Assembly: GCA_001767525.1 (NCBI GenBank)
Contig: MELF01000025.1
Location: 49,908 to 113,907 of the forward strand
Length of the DNA stretch: 64,000 bases
From: Acidobacteria bacterium RIFCSPLOWO2_12_FULL_68_19
GTDB taxonomy: Bacteria > Acidobacteriota > Vicinamibacteria > Vicinamibacterales > UBA2999
Direction of reading: 5' to 3'
This document shows positions 8,963-17,496 of this stretch, one piece after another (position 1 is the first letter of the stretch; every line of letters begins with the position of its first letter). A model generated the notes under the pieces. It did not search any database and was not told the DNA's origin. It saw only the letters and a program-made list of their open reading frames with translations. A program made the position numbers and the translations under genes.

Positions 8963-11047
8963 CTAGCCGGCACGCTGGGCCACCGGCCGAAGGGAGGCCA
9001 ATCCGATCAGTCCACCGACGGCGAGCATCTGGGCCATTGTCATCGAACACGCGCGCAAGACGGCGACGGCGTCCGGCACGAATGCAGCGGTCACCTGCTG
9101 CTGGTCCACCCCGACGAGAGCCAGCAGGCCGCCTGCACTGCGCACCTGGCCAGACGAGGCGCGCCATGCCGGATCGTAGGCCACTGGAAGCACCAGCGCC
9201 CGCCCGGCGGCGACCACCGGGTCTGCCAGGCGGACGACGATACCGCGCGCATCGATGGCCACCGACGTTCTGGGTAGTGGCGTCAGTGTCGGCAGCAGCC
9301 GGGATTCCGCCGACAATGCCGGCTCATGTGCCAGCGGCCCGTGCAGGCCGGAGGCGGGAAGCGCCCTGACGCGGTCATCCGATTCCAGGGCGACACCGAT
9401 CTCCAGCCAGCCATCGATCGCCAGGCCGGGCAGTCGCGACCAGGGTGCGCACTCGACTCCAGGGGGCAGCAACAAGTAGCGCAGCTGGAGAAAGTGGACG
9501 GCCGCCGCGTCACACAGGATCCGGGACGGCAGGTCGGTGGTCTCATTGAACAGCCACTCGTTGGGTTCGACGAGACCCCGCATCGTCCGCAGTTTCGTCC
9601 AAGCCGTGACGAGCGGGTAGCCTGCGTCGGCGAAATCCGTGCTGGCCCGCCGCCGATCGCGCATCTCGCCGCGCGCGTCCGGCCAGAACGCGAGGCGCCC
9701 GCCTTTCAGTAGTGCACCCGGCGCGAGACCTCGCGTCACCAGGCGCTCCCCGGGCGGCAACAGATCACGATTCCAGCTCCAGCGATTCCCGTCCTGCCGA
9801 ACAACCTTCCGGGCAAGGGCCGTCGCGTAGGCAGGACTCTGGAGACTGGCGAGTGCGAGCGCCGCAAGAGCCAAACCGCCTGTCAGCCGACTGGTCAGGC
9901 GTGGCACGCGGAAGACACCGGCCGCACATGCGGCGCTGAACACCGCGAACGCGATTGCCGGGTCTCTCATGGCCCATGTGACGGTCGGCGCGTAGACCGA
10001 GGTACCCGGCGACAACCCCGCCGCACCGGCGCCAAGGACGAGGGAGATGAACGCGCTTCCGAGGATCAGCCTCCGGAGACGAACGTCGCCGGCTCTCAAT
10101 CCGAGGACGAGGGACACCAGCGCGAGCGGGAGATACGTGAACGGCAGTCGCGGCGCCACCGGTCCAAACGGGAACGCGTTGGCAGACATGAGGCCTACGT
10201 CCGCGTTCTCCACAATTCGTTTCAACTCACCAGTCGCCGCGGTGTTTGCGGCCTGGAGCTCCCGGATGATGTCTGGAACCTGCAACGCGACCGGCACCAG
10301 CAGGGCGGTGGCCAGCGCAGCCACCGCCGACAATCTCAGTCGGAGTGGGTGCTCGGATCGACACAGGGCCAGCATCGATGCGAGCACGAGCGTACCCGCG
10401 AGGATCGGCCAGTGTCCCGCATGCGAGACGGCAATGAGCCCCCAGACCGTACCCGCGACCGACAGGGCGGCGATCCACCGAGCCGCTCGGGACGGTGCCG
10501 AATCCAGGAGCGTCAATAGCGCATGTGGCGCAAACACGCACGCGACGAACGCGCAATAGGTGAGGGCCGTGCCCAGCCAGTCGACGGAGATCGTGTAGTC
10601 GACGATCGGCGCCGACCAGAAGAGGAGCACCGCCGCCAGCCACGACACGGCGCCTCCGCAGAGCGGCGCGAGCGCGTGCCGCGCCACCAGAACAGCCGCC
10701 CCGATCGAGAACGCCAGCAGAAGCCAGTAGGCGAGCGGCGCCGGGAGAAATGGTGCGAGCAGCGCGCCCGGCGACGAGCCGACGCTCCCCTGCAGCGGGA
10801 GTCGGACCCCGAGTCCCAGCGCCAGGGTATAGACGGGATGACCCATGACACGCACGCTTTCTACCGCCGTTCCACGATCCAGCGAAAAGAACACGTGTTC
10901 ATAGCTCTCCAGGTCGCGACTCCCCAGCAGGGCTGCGATCCCAGCGACGCAACCGCCGAAGGCGAGCGCCGACACGAGCCGGCGCGCCCCGTCGCGAAGC
11001 CAGAAGTGCCGCATCGCCGCAGTGTAGCGCGATTCTTCTGACATCAC
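8963..11047 (-). CDS. large polytopic membrane protein, GT-C / YfhO-like (unassigned)
   Basis: 694 residues. At least ten hydrophobic helices fill residues 20-410, and a soluble region of about 250 residues follows with one last C-terminal helix. The segment LVLPVAYDPAWRASSG near residue 625 resembles the end of YfhO-type membrane proteins, which are GT-C-like and tied to glycan modification. No catalytic motif can be named with certainty. The start could be MMSEESRY (used) or MRHFWLRDG, 33 bp downstream. It is divergent from the acyltransferase gene (38 bp gap) and belongs to the surface-glycan region. Confidence 0.6.
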   Translation of the reverse strand: MMSEESRYTAAMRHFWLRDGARRLVSALAFGGCVAGIAALLGSRDLESYEHVFFSLDRGTAVESVRVMGHPVYTLALGLGVRLPLQGSVGSSPGALLAPFLPAPLAYWLLLAFSIGAAVLVARHALAPLCGGAVSWLAAVLLFWSAPIVDYTISVDWLGTALTYCAFVACVFAPHALLTLLDSAPSRAARWIAALSVAGTVWGLIAVSHAGHWPILAGTLVLASMLALCRSEHPLRLRLSAVAALATALLVPVALQVPDIIRELQAANTAATGELKRIVENADVGLMSANAFPFGPVAPRLPFTYLPLALVSLVLGLRAGDVRLRRLILGSAFISLVLGAGAAGLSPGTSVYAPTVTWAMRDPAIAFAVFSAACAAGVFRVPRLTSRLTGGLALAALALASLQSPAYATALARKVVRQDGNRWSWNRDLLPPGERLVTRGLAPGALLKGGRLAFWPDARGEMRDRRRASTDFADAGYPLVTAWTKLRTMRGLVEPNEWLFNETTDLPSRILCDAAAVHFLQLRYLLLPPGVECAPWSRLPGLAIDGWLEIGVALESDDRVRALPASGLHGPLAHEPALSAESRLLPTLTPLPRTSVAIDARGIVVRLADPVVAAGRALVLPVAYDPAWRASSGQVRSAGGLLALVGVDQQQVTAAFVPDAVAVLRACSMTMAQMLAVGGLIGLASLRPVAQRAG

Positions 11048-11085
11048 CCGGGTGTGCGGTACGATGGATCCCGAGGGTTTCTATC

Positions 11086-11739
11086 GTGTCCGACCGAGGC
11101 GGAGGGTCAACTCAGGCCGACGGCACCTACATTCTCGGCACAGGAGTGCTGGCGGACGAATTCCTCGCTCTGCTGCGGCATGCTGGAACTCCGGTCGCGG
11201 GGTTTGTCGAGAACCTCGACCGAGGCCGGACGAGAACCCATGCGTCCGGTCTTCCCATCATCTGGGTCGACGACCTGCCGGCCGGCGCGCAATGCCTCTG
11301 TGCCCTGTCGACGACACATCGGATCCGATTCATCGATCAGGTCCGAAGTCGAGCGTCTTTTCCGACATTCGTCCATCCGAGCAGCGTCGTGCTCCCGTTC
11401 GGCACGATCGGTCCTGGCACGCTGGTATCAACGGGCGTACTCGTGGCAAGTCATGTGACGCTTGGCTCGCACGTGTTCGTGAACAGGGGTGCCCGGATCG
11501 GCCATCACACCCGGATCGGGGACTACGTGACTCTGCAGCCGGGCGTCAACGTGGCGGGAGAAGTGCAGGTTGGCTCCCGCGCCTACATCGGTCTCGGAGC
11601 GATCGTGAGAGAGCGGCTGACGATCGGTGAGGGGGCAATCGTTGCGGCCGGCGCGCTGGTGACCCATGACGTCCCAGCCCACTCGATGGTCGCCGGTTCC
11701 CCCGCCCGGGTCAAACGCCGCGACGTCGAGCCCAAGTGA
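11086..11739 (+). CDS. NeuD/PglD-type sugar O/N-acyltransferase
   Basis: 217 residues, GTG start. The N-terminal part is the Rossmann-like sugar-nucleotide domain (YILGTGVLADEFLALLRHAG). The C-terminal part is a left-handed beta-helix of hexapeptide repeats (PFGTIGPGTLVSTGVLVAS, GARIGHHTRIGDYV, IGEGAIVAAGALVTHDVP), ending AGSPARVKR. Family members such as PglD acetylate 4-amino-4,6-dideoxy sugars with acetyl-CoA. The nearby WecE makes such an amino sugar, so the likely role is N-acetylation of a 4-amino-4,6-dideoxyhexose (inference). Its stop lies 3 bp from the end of the convergent glycosyltransferase gene. Confidence 0.85.
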   Translation: MSDRGGGSTQADGTYILGTGVLADEFLALLRHAGTPVAGFVENLDRGRTRTHASGLPIIWVDDLPAGAQCLCALSTTHRIRFIDQVRSRASFPTFVHPSSVVLPFGTIGPGTLVSTGVLVASHVTLGSHVFVNRGARIGHHTRIGDYVTLQPGVNVAGEVQVGSRAYIGLGAIVRERLTIGEGAIVAAGALVTHDVPAHSMVAGSPARVKRRDVEPK

Positions 11740-11742
11740 TCT

Positions 11743-12471
11743 TCAGCGGCGTCCGCGCCGACGCGATACGCGGCATTCCGCCCAGCACAGCATCACGTGC
11801 CATGCGAATCGGAGTCTCTTCCACGCCGTGTACGCCGATCGACCCGCCGGCCGCATCACGCGCGACCCCGACACGGTGCAATGAGGCAGCCCCGAGAGCC
11901 CGATCAACCCCGGCAGGTATACGTGAGTCGTCTCGAACGAGAGCAGAACCAGGCGCATCCGGCCGGTGATGGCCAGGAACATGCCAGTCGCGGCGGGGAT
12001 GCCGTACAGGAGCGGGTTGACGATCGTCTTGAACATCCGCGACGTCACTGCGCGGCCGAACGCTTCGGCGCGTGAATCGAACCGCGCAAACACCGCATCG
12101 TAGCCGTCCTCGAGGGCTCGAACGAGTGCGACGAGGGCTTCCGGCGGATCCTGCAGATCCGCATCGATGACAACGATGCGGTCACCACGGGCGTGAGAGA
12201 TCCCGATGAGCGCCGCGCGATGCTGTCCCACGTTCTTGGCCAGCCGTACGACGCGCACGGCGGCATCGACCCCGGCAAGCCGCTCGGCCACCTCGCCAGA
12301 CCCGCGCGGGCAGGCGTCGTCGATGAGAATGATTTCGGACGGCCAATCCAGTCGAGACACAACTCGCGTCAGGCGTGCGTGCAACTCGGCGAGCGTTGCA
12401 ACGCTGCAGAACAGTGGCACGACGACGCTGAGGACGGGTATCGTGGTGTCGGTCGGCTGGTCCTGGATCAT
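11743..12471 (-). CDS. family 2 glycosyltransferase (dolichol-phosphate-sugar synthase-like)
   Basis: 242 residues. GT-A features are clear: VLSVVVPLFCSVATL near residue 13, EIILIDDACPRGSG near 47, and the metal-binding region VVIDADLQDPPEALV near 100. Many related DPM1/ArnC-type enzymes carry one or two C-terminal transmembrane helices. This protein is shorter and ends in the basic stretch AECRVSRRRGRR, so those helices are reduced or absent. It probably moves a sugar to a lipid carrier or glycan in the same surface pathway as WecE. It diverges from wecE, with 57 bp between the two starts. Confidence 0.8.
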   Translation of the reverse strand: MIQDQPTDTTIPVLSVVVPLFCSVATLAELHARLTRVVSRLDWPSEIILIDDACPRGSGEVAERLAGVDAAVRVVRLAKNVGQHRAALIGISHARGDRIVVIDADLQDPPEALVALVRALEDGYDAVFARFDSRAEAFGRAVTSRMFKTIVNPLLYGIPAATGMFLAITGRMRLVLLSFETTHVYLPGLIGLSGLPHCTVSGSRVMRPAGRSAYTAWKRLRFAWHVMLCWAECRVSRRRGRR

Positions 12472-12528
12472 CGACTCCGCGCCCAGCGGAGCTGTGTTCG
12501 TAGGTGAAATGATACACTCGCGATTGCG

Positions 12529-13752
12529 ATGAGCGACCTGCGCGTGTCAGACATCGATCTCGCGAACGAACCGCTGGCCATCGAGAATGGCACGTCCGTT
12601 CGGCGAGATCGCCTCCCGCTTCACCGGCCGTGGATTGGCGAAGAGGAGGTCCGGGCGGTCGCGAACGCAATGTGCAGCGGTCATCTCTCGGGCCGCGGAC
12701 CGATCGGGCGAGAAGTCGAGGCGGAACTCTCGGCGATCCTGGGGACGCCGACGCTGTTCGTCTCCTCGTGTACTGCCGCACTCGAAATCTCCCTCACGCT
12801 CTCGGGCGTTGGACGCGGCGATGAGGTGATCTGTCCCAGCTTCGCATTCGTGTCGGCCGCCACGAGCGTTGTCCGGGCCGGCGCCATTCCCGTCTTCGCC
12901 GACATCGAACCCGACACCTTCAACATCGATCCAGCCGACATCGAGTCGCGCATTACCCCCGAGACACGCGCGATCATCGTCGTGCATTACGCCGGTCACG
13001 CATGCGACATGGATCGGATTCTCGAGATCGCCTCCCGTCGCGGCCTGAAGGTCATCGAGGATGCCGCCCACGCCTTTGGCGCATCGGCTGAAGGACGGCC
13101 GCTGGGGACGATCGGCGACTTTGGGTGCTTCAGCTTCCACGGCACCAAGGACATCGTCTGCGGCGAGGGAGGTGCCCTCGTATGCCGTCGGCACGACGAT
13201 GCGCACCGGGCCGAGATCGTGTGCGAGAAAGGGACCAACCGCACCCAGTTCATCAGAGGCGATATCGATCACTACACGTGGGTGGACGAGGGGAGCAGCT
13301 ACGCTGCGTCGGACGTGCTCGCGAGCCTGCTTCAGGCTCAGCTTGGGCGCTTCCCGGCCATCCTCGCGCGCAAGCGCGAACTGGCGGAACGCCTGACGTC
13401 CCTGCTCGAGCCCATCCGCGGTCTGGTGCAACTGCCGCGCGAGCGGCCCGGGGTCAGCAGCAGCTGGCATCTTTACGCGATACTCGTCCCGGCCCAGGTG
13501 CGCGATGATGTCATCCGCGCGCTACGACACGAAGGCCTCGACGCGGCGTTCCATTACATCCCGCTCCATTCGTCACCATTCGCGCGCGAGCGCCTTCGGC
13601 GTCCTCTGCCACGCCTTCCACACACCGATCGCGTGAGCACGTCATTGATTCGACTCCCGTTCTTCGCATCGATGTCGGACGACGATCTCGAGGACGTCGC
13701 GCGCGCAACCATCAAGGTGGTCACGCGGTTCGTCGACCACGGCCGAATGTAG
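12529..13752 (+). CDS. wecE: dTDP-4-amino-4,6-dideoxygalactose transaminase (WecE/RffA type)
   Basis: 407 residues. It is a fold-type I PLP enzyme of the DegT/DnrJ/EryC1/StrS family. The PLP lysine is about K207 in CFSFHGTKDIVCGEGGAL, with VIEDAAHAFGA just before it. The WecE-specific stretch NRTQFIRGDIDHYTW followed by GSSYAASDVLASLLQAQL separates it from other sugar aminotransferases. It transfers an amino group to dTDP-4-keto-6-deoxyglucose to give dTDP-Fuc4N, a precursor of cell-surface glycan. The dTDP-sugar genes rmlA and rmlB are not in the window. The neighbouring NeuD-like protein may acetylate the product. Confidence 0.88.
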   Translation: MSDLRVSDIDLANEPLAIENGTSVRRDRLPLHRPWIGEEEVRAVANAMCSGHLSGRGPIGREVEAELSAILGTPTLFVSSCTAALEISLTLSGVGRGDEVICPSFAFVSAATSVVRAGAIPVFADIEPDTFNIDPADIESRITPETRAIIVVHYAGHACDMDRILEIASRRGLKVIEDAAHAFGASAEGRPLGTIGDFGCFSFHGTKDIVCGEGGALVCRRHDDAHRAEIVCEKGTNRTQFIRGDIDHYTWVDEGSSYAASDVLASLLQAQLGRFPAILARKRELAERLTSLLEPIRGLVQLPRERPGVSSSWHLYAILVPAQVRDDVIRALRHEGLDAAFHYIPLHSSPFARERLRRPLPRLPHTDRVSTSLIRLPFFASMSDDDLEDVARATIKVVTRFVDHGRM

Positions 13753-13764
13753 AGGGTAGCGCCG

Positions 13765-14673
13765 CTACCGCGTGATCCAGGGCTTGAACCGCTCTTCCCG
13801 CTCGAGCCGTCCGGCGATCGCCTCGGCGGCGCGGCGATCGTCGTACTTGCCGACGCGGACGCGGAAGTTGGCGCCGGCCGTCGTGACGAAGGTGGGATAG
13901 CCCTTCGCGCTGAGGCGCCGGGCGATCGTTTCCGCCTCGGCGCGCTTACGGACGGCCGCCACCTGGACGACGAACCCGCGGCCGGAAGGCTCGGCTAGCG
14001 AGGAGGCGCCCGCCGCACTCGCTGCGGCCGGCACAGCGGAGGGCGCCGGTGTCGCAGGCTTCGCGGCAGACGCGACGGCGGGCTTGGGCGCGGGAGCGGA
14101 AGCCGCGGCGCGTACGACCGGTTTCGCGGCCGCGACCACAGCCGCAGGCTTGGGCGCCGGAGCGGCCGGCTTCGGCGCGGCAGCCGCAGGTGCAGGCTTC
14201 GGCGCTGGCGCGGCGGCTGTCGGCGGCGCGGGCTTCGCCGGCGCGGGCGCCGGCCTGGCGGCAACGGGTTCCGGTCTTGCTGCCACCGGAGCAGGCCTTG
14301 CCGGCGCGGGCGATGGCGCGGCAGCTCCGGCGGGCTGCGTCAACACGGCGTTCTCCGCGAGCGGTTGAAGCGTCTCGGGTGAAGGCGCCGGCTCTCCAAG
14401 ACGCTCGGGATACGTGAGCGCCTCGCCCGCCGCGATCGAGACGGCGCCGGTGCTGGCCACGGCCAGCGGCGGTGGAACCAGTTGCGCCGCAGCGGTCGGA
14501 TCGACGAGCCCCTGACCGGGAACGGCCGGACCGACGCCGGCTCGCTGCGGCACGCCCCGCCCCACCATCACGCCACAAAGAAAAACCACGACAGCCACGA
14601 CGGTCGCGGCCATGAACAGGAAGACGAGCTGCTTCCCGTTCAGCTGGATCTCGTGAAGTCCTTCATCGGACAT
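13765..14673 (-). CDS. single-pass SPOR-domain protein
   Basis: 302 residues. A short cytoplasmic tail is followed by one transmembrane helix (about residues 15-38, LVFLFMAATVVAVVVFLCGV). Then comes an Ala/Pro/Lys-rich linker of about 120 residues (low complexity, APKPA-like units). The C-terminal 75 residues form a SPOR domain: GRGFVVQVAAVRKRAEAE, LSAKGYPTFV and FRVRVGKYDDRRAAEAIAG. SPOR domains bind denuded septal peptidoglycan, so a division-site role is likely. The topology matches FtsN-like proteins, without further proof. A TPR protein gene lies 37 bp upstream on the same strand. Confidence 0.85.
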   Translation of the reverse strand: MSDEGLHEIQLNGKQLVFLFMAATVVAVVVFLCGVMVGRGVPQRAGVGPAVPGQGLVDPTAAAQLVPPPLAVASTGAVSIAAGEALTYPERLGEPAPSPETLQPLAENAVLTQPAGAAAPSPAPARPAPVAARPEPVAARPAPAPAKPAPPTAAAPAPKPAPAAAAPKPAAPAPKPAAVVAAAKPVVRAAASAPAPKPAVASAAKPATPAPSAVPAAASAAGASSLAEPSGRGFVVQVAAVRKRAEAETIARRLSAKGYPTFVTTAGANFRVRVGKYDDRRAAEAIAGRLEREERFKPWITR

Positions 14674-14710
14674 GAGTTAGGTTGCTGCACATTTTAGCAC
14701 AGCTCAGCCG

Positions 14711-16282
14711 TCAGCGGAGCTGTTCGAGCAGCGCCTTCGCATCGGCGTTGGCTGGATCGCTCCAGGCGGCGATCGTCAGCGCCTCGACGGCGTCCTGCTG
14801 GCGACCGGTGCGCAGGTAGATCCGCCCGAGCAGCAGGTGTGCCTCGCTGTCGTAGGGAGCGAGGAAGACGGTCCGGCGGAGATCGGCCGTCGCCTCCTCG
14901 TTGCGTCCCTCTTCGAAGAAACGGCGGCCTCGCTCGAGGTGAAACGCCGCGACGGCGCGCTGATCGCGCTGCTCGGCGGCGACGACCGCCGCGTCGACGC
15001 GGAGCGCGGCCGGCACATCGATCTCCAGTTTGATGCGCTCGAGCCCGCGCGGCGCCGCGTTGACGCCCGGCTGCTTCACCTCCCAGTCCGCGTAGGTCGA
15101 GGACAACCGCCGCGCCAGCTCCTTCTCGCGGGCCGCCTCGGCGGCACTCCCCGACGCCTGCAGAGCCACCCCCAGGACGTAGTGCGCCGCATCGTCGGCG
15201 GGATTCCGGCGAACCGCTTCGCGGAGCCAGTAGATGGCGCCCTGCGGATCGCGGTCGAGCCAGTAGGCGTAACCCAGATTGAAAAACAGATCGGGATCGC
15301 TGCCGTCGAGCGTCACGGCCTCTCCGAAATACGACACCGGCCGGCCGCCGGGATACGCCGCCTCGGCGCGCCTGAGCTGCGCCACGGCAAGATTGTTGAG
15401 CAGCGCCGGGTCTGGCGACTCCCGGTTCAGCGCGCTGAACGCCTCGAAGGCGGCCTGGTGCTGTCCCAGGTGGAGCATCGACACCCCGGCCAGAAAACGC
15501 GCCCGCCGTCCGAGCCGGTCGTCCGCGGGGATCTGACCAACGACAGCGAGCGCCGCCCGATGTTCCCCCTCGCCGTGGTGCACGCCCCAGAGCGCCAGAC
15601 GGGCGCGCTGGAAGTCCGGTGCAAGCCGCAGCGCCTGCGACAGGAACGCACGGCGCGTCTCCGGCGCTTCCGCAAGCAGTCCCTTGACGTACTGCTCGAA
15701 GGCAGGCAGCGACGGGTACGTCTGCTCCATCTGTGCGGCCGTGACCGGCGAGTCCGGCACCAGTCGCCACGCGATGCGGCCATAGATGTCGAGCAGGGCC
15801 GAGAGGGGGCCCCGCTCGACCAGTTCCGGCGAGATCCGCCCGGTATCGAGACGGATGCTGCGGGCCCGCACGATCAGTTCGTCGGCGAGCACTTCGTGGG
15901 AACCGACCACGACGTACGCCGCGCCCACGACCTCGCCGAGGCGGATGACGGTGGCATGGCTCAGCGCGGCGACCGGTGGCACCCGCAGCCGCGTAAACGC
16001 GCGCAGGCGGTCGTCTCGCGGAATCGCCGCCGCCCCGAGGGCAGCCAGGTTGTCGGTGAGCAGGACCGCCGACGCCTCGCCGAGCCAGTGCACCCGAGGC
16101 TCCCCGGACGCGTTTTCGAACGGGATGACCAGATACACCGGTCGAGGCGGCTGCGCCGCGACGCCCGCGGCCGCGAGCACGCACAACAGCGTGGTCGCTG
16201 AACACCGAGCCACCGAGGCCCTGAATCCTCGTGAAGACGAATCGCCCCGGTGCCCCTGCGCCTCGATATGTCGTGACCTCAT
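14711..16282 (-). CDS. exported tetratricopeptide-repeat protein
   Basis: 523 residues. The start MRSRHIEAQG is chosen because its ATG overlaps the upstream stop by 4 bp. A hydrophobic signal is seen at about residues 27-45 (TTLLCVLAAAGVAAQ). The next 120 residues resemble the FlgO/TolB-N-like domain seen before TPRs in Acidobacteria (VYLVIPFENASGEPRVHWLG). TPR units follow through the C-terminus (FFNLGYAYWLDRDPQGAIYW, AHYVLGVALQASGSAAEAAR, AHLLLGRIYLRTGRQQDAVE). It is probably a periplasmic scaffold in an operon with the V4R-like and SPOR proteins. Confidence 0.8.
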   Translation of the reverse strand: MRSRHIEAQGHRGDSSSRGFRASVARCSATTLLCVLAAAGVAAQPPRPVYLVIPFENASGEPRVHWLGEASAVLLTDNLAALGAAAIPRDDRLRAFTRLRVPPVAALSHATVIRLGEVVGAAYVVVGSHEVLADELIVRARSIRLDTGRISPELVERGPLSALLDIYGRIAWRLVPDSPVTAAQMEQTYPSLPAFEQYVKGLLAEAPETRRAFLSQALRLAPDFQRARLALWGVHHGEGEHRAALAVVGQIPADDRLGRRARFLAGVSMLHLGQHQAAFEAFSALNRESPDPALLNNLAVAQLRRAEAAYPGGRPVSYFGEAVTLDGSDPDLFFNLGYAYWLDRDPQGAIYWLREAVRRNPADDAAHYVLGVALQASGSAAEAAREKELARRLSSTYADWEVKQPGVNAAPRGLERIKLEIDVPAALRVDAAVVAAEQRDQRAVAAFHLERGRRFFEEGRNEEATADLRRTVFLAPYDSEAHLLLGRIYLRTGRQQDAVEALTIAAWSDPANADAKALLEQLR

Positions 16283-16857
16283 CCGGCTGCTCCACTGGGA
16301 CGGACGACCATCAGACACTGCCCCGCGCCCGTCGCCCGGCACCGTTCGGCCTCGACGTCCATCTCGACGTCGAATAGTGACAACAGCCGGCCGGTGGCCG
16401 CCGCGTAGAACTGACAGAGCGGCTGTGGCACGCGGTCCCGCACTTCACAGAAGAGGGAGCCCCGGATGTCGATGGCGCCCCGTCCCTTCCGCCAGCGAAT
16501 GAGCGCCCGGCTGCCCCCGTACGTCCTGCGAACCAACGCGCGCGCCAACCGCAGCACCAGGTGCACGCGTACGGCCCTGGGCGCTGCCCGCAGGATCGCC
16601 CGGCGGTAGGCCGCCATGTCGCCGACCATCCACTCGGCCGCGTACTCGCCTGCCCGTGCCGTCACCAGGCGGTACGCCTCCCCTTCCTGCCGGAGGAAGC
16701 TCAACACCGCGGCAAGTGGCGCCAACCCGATGCGGCCGTCACGGAGGCCGGCCGGATTCAGCCACGCCTCGTAGAATTCGAGCCGCGTCGGCAGGAGGTC
16801 GGCGATCGCCTGATGCAGGCTCGCGATGAGCAGACGGCCGATCCCTCCCTCAGTCAT
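16279..16857 (-). CDS. V4R-like small-molecule-binding domain protein
   Basis: 192 residues, no signal peptide. The C-terminal part shows the pattern of V4R / 4-vinyl-reductase-like domains: IDIRGSLFCEVRDR near residue 128, PLCQFYAAATGRLLSLF, then a Cys pair in ERCRATGAGQC near 178. V4R domains bind small ligands or metals and act as sensors or scaffolds. The N-terminal 100 residues are helical (LEFYEAWLNPAGLRDGRIG) and resemble myxobacterial two-part proteins of that kind. It overlaps the TPR gene by 4 bp. The mobA start is only 6 bp away on the opposite strand. Confidence 0.55.
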   Translation of the reverse strand: MTEGGIGRLLIASLHQAIADLLPTRLEFYEAWLNPAGLRDGRIGLAPLAAVLSFLRQEGEAYRLVTARAGEYAAEWMVGDMAAYRRAILRAAPRAVRVHLVLRLARALVRRTYGGSRALIRWRKGRGAIDIRGSLFCEVRDRVPQPLCQFYAAATGRLLSLFDVEMDVEAERCRATGAGQCLMVVRPSGAAG

Positions 16858-16863
16858 GTTCTA

Positions 16864-17496
16864 ATGGAGAGCCCGAACCGATTGGTAACCAGCTCCTGGA
16901 CCGCGGCCATTCTCGCGGGCGGCCAAGCGCGCCGGCTCGGCCGTATCGACAAGAGCGCGCTCGTCGTCGGGGCGGCGTCGATCCTCGACAGGCAGATGGC
17001 GGTGCTGCGCGGGCTGACTCCACACATCCTGATCGTGACGAGCGACCGGCGCGGTGTGGGGCCAGATCCGTCCGGGGTGCGCGTCGTCTGCGATCTCGTG
17101 CCTGGCGCCGGCGCACTGGGGGGGCTGTACACGGCGCTGGTGGAGGCGACCACCGACCAGGTGCTCGTCATCGGGTGCGACATGCCGTTCCTGACGGCGG
17201 CGTTCGTGAGCTGGCTCGTGGAGCGGGGACGCGAGGCCGACGTCGCGGTGCCGCGTGACGAGGGCGGACGTCATCCGCTGTGCGCCTCGTACGCGCGCCG
17301 CATGGCGGCGCACGTTCGCGCCCGGATCGAGGCGGGGGAATTGCGCGTCGGCGACGCGCTCGAGGGTCTCGACGTGAGGGAAATCGGTCCGGATGAGCTC
17401 TTGCCCTTCAATCGGGATGGTCGCCTGCTGCTCAATGTGAACACACCCGACGACTACGCGCGGGCGCGCCTGGCTGCTTCGCACAGCGTACCATGA
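16864..17496 (+). CDS. mobA: molybdenum cofactor guanylyltransferase
   Basis: 210 residues. The GTP/Mg nucleotidyltransferase signature is clear: AAILAGGQARRLGRIDKSAL near residue 15, VVCDLVPGAGALGGLYTAL near 80, GCDMPFLTAAFV near 105 and NVNTPDDYARA at the C-terminus. MobA links GMP to molybdopterin to form the bis-MGD precursor. No molybdoenzyme is in the window. Its stop overlaps the argS ATG (ATGATT region at 17493), so the two genes are translationally coupled. The start faces the V4R gene with only 6 bp between, so the promoter must lie inside the neighbouring gene. Confidence 0.85.
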   Translation: MESPNRLVTSSWTAAILAGGQARRLGRIDKSALVVGAASILDRQMAVLRGLTPHILIVTSDRRGVGPDPSGVRVVCDLVPGAGALGGLYTALVEATTDQVLVIGCDMPFLTAAFVSWLVERGREADVAVPRDEGGRHPLCASYARRMAAHVRARIEAGELRVGDALEGLDVREIGPDELLPFNRDGRLLLNVNTPDDYARARLAASHSVP

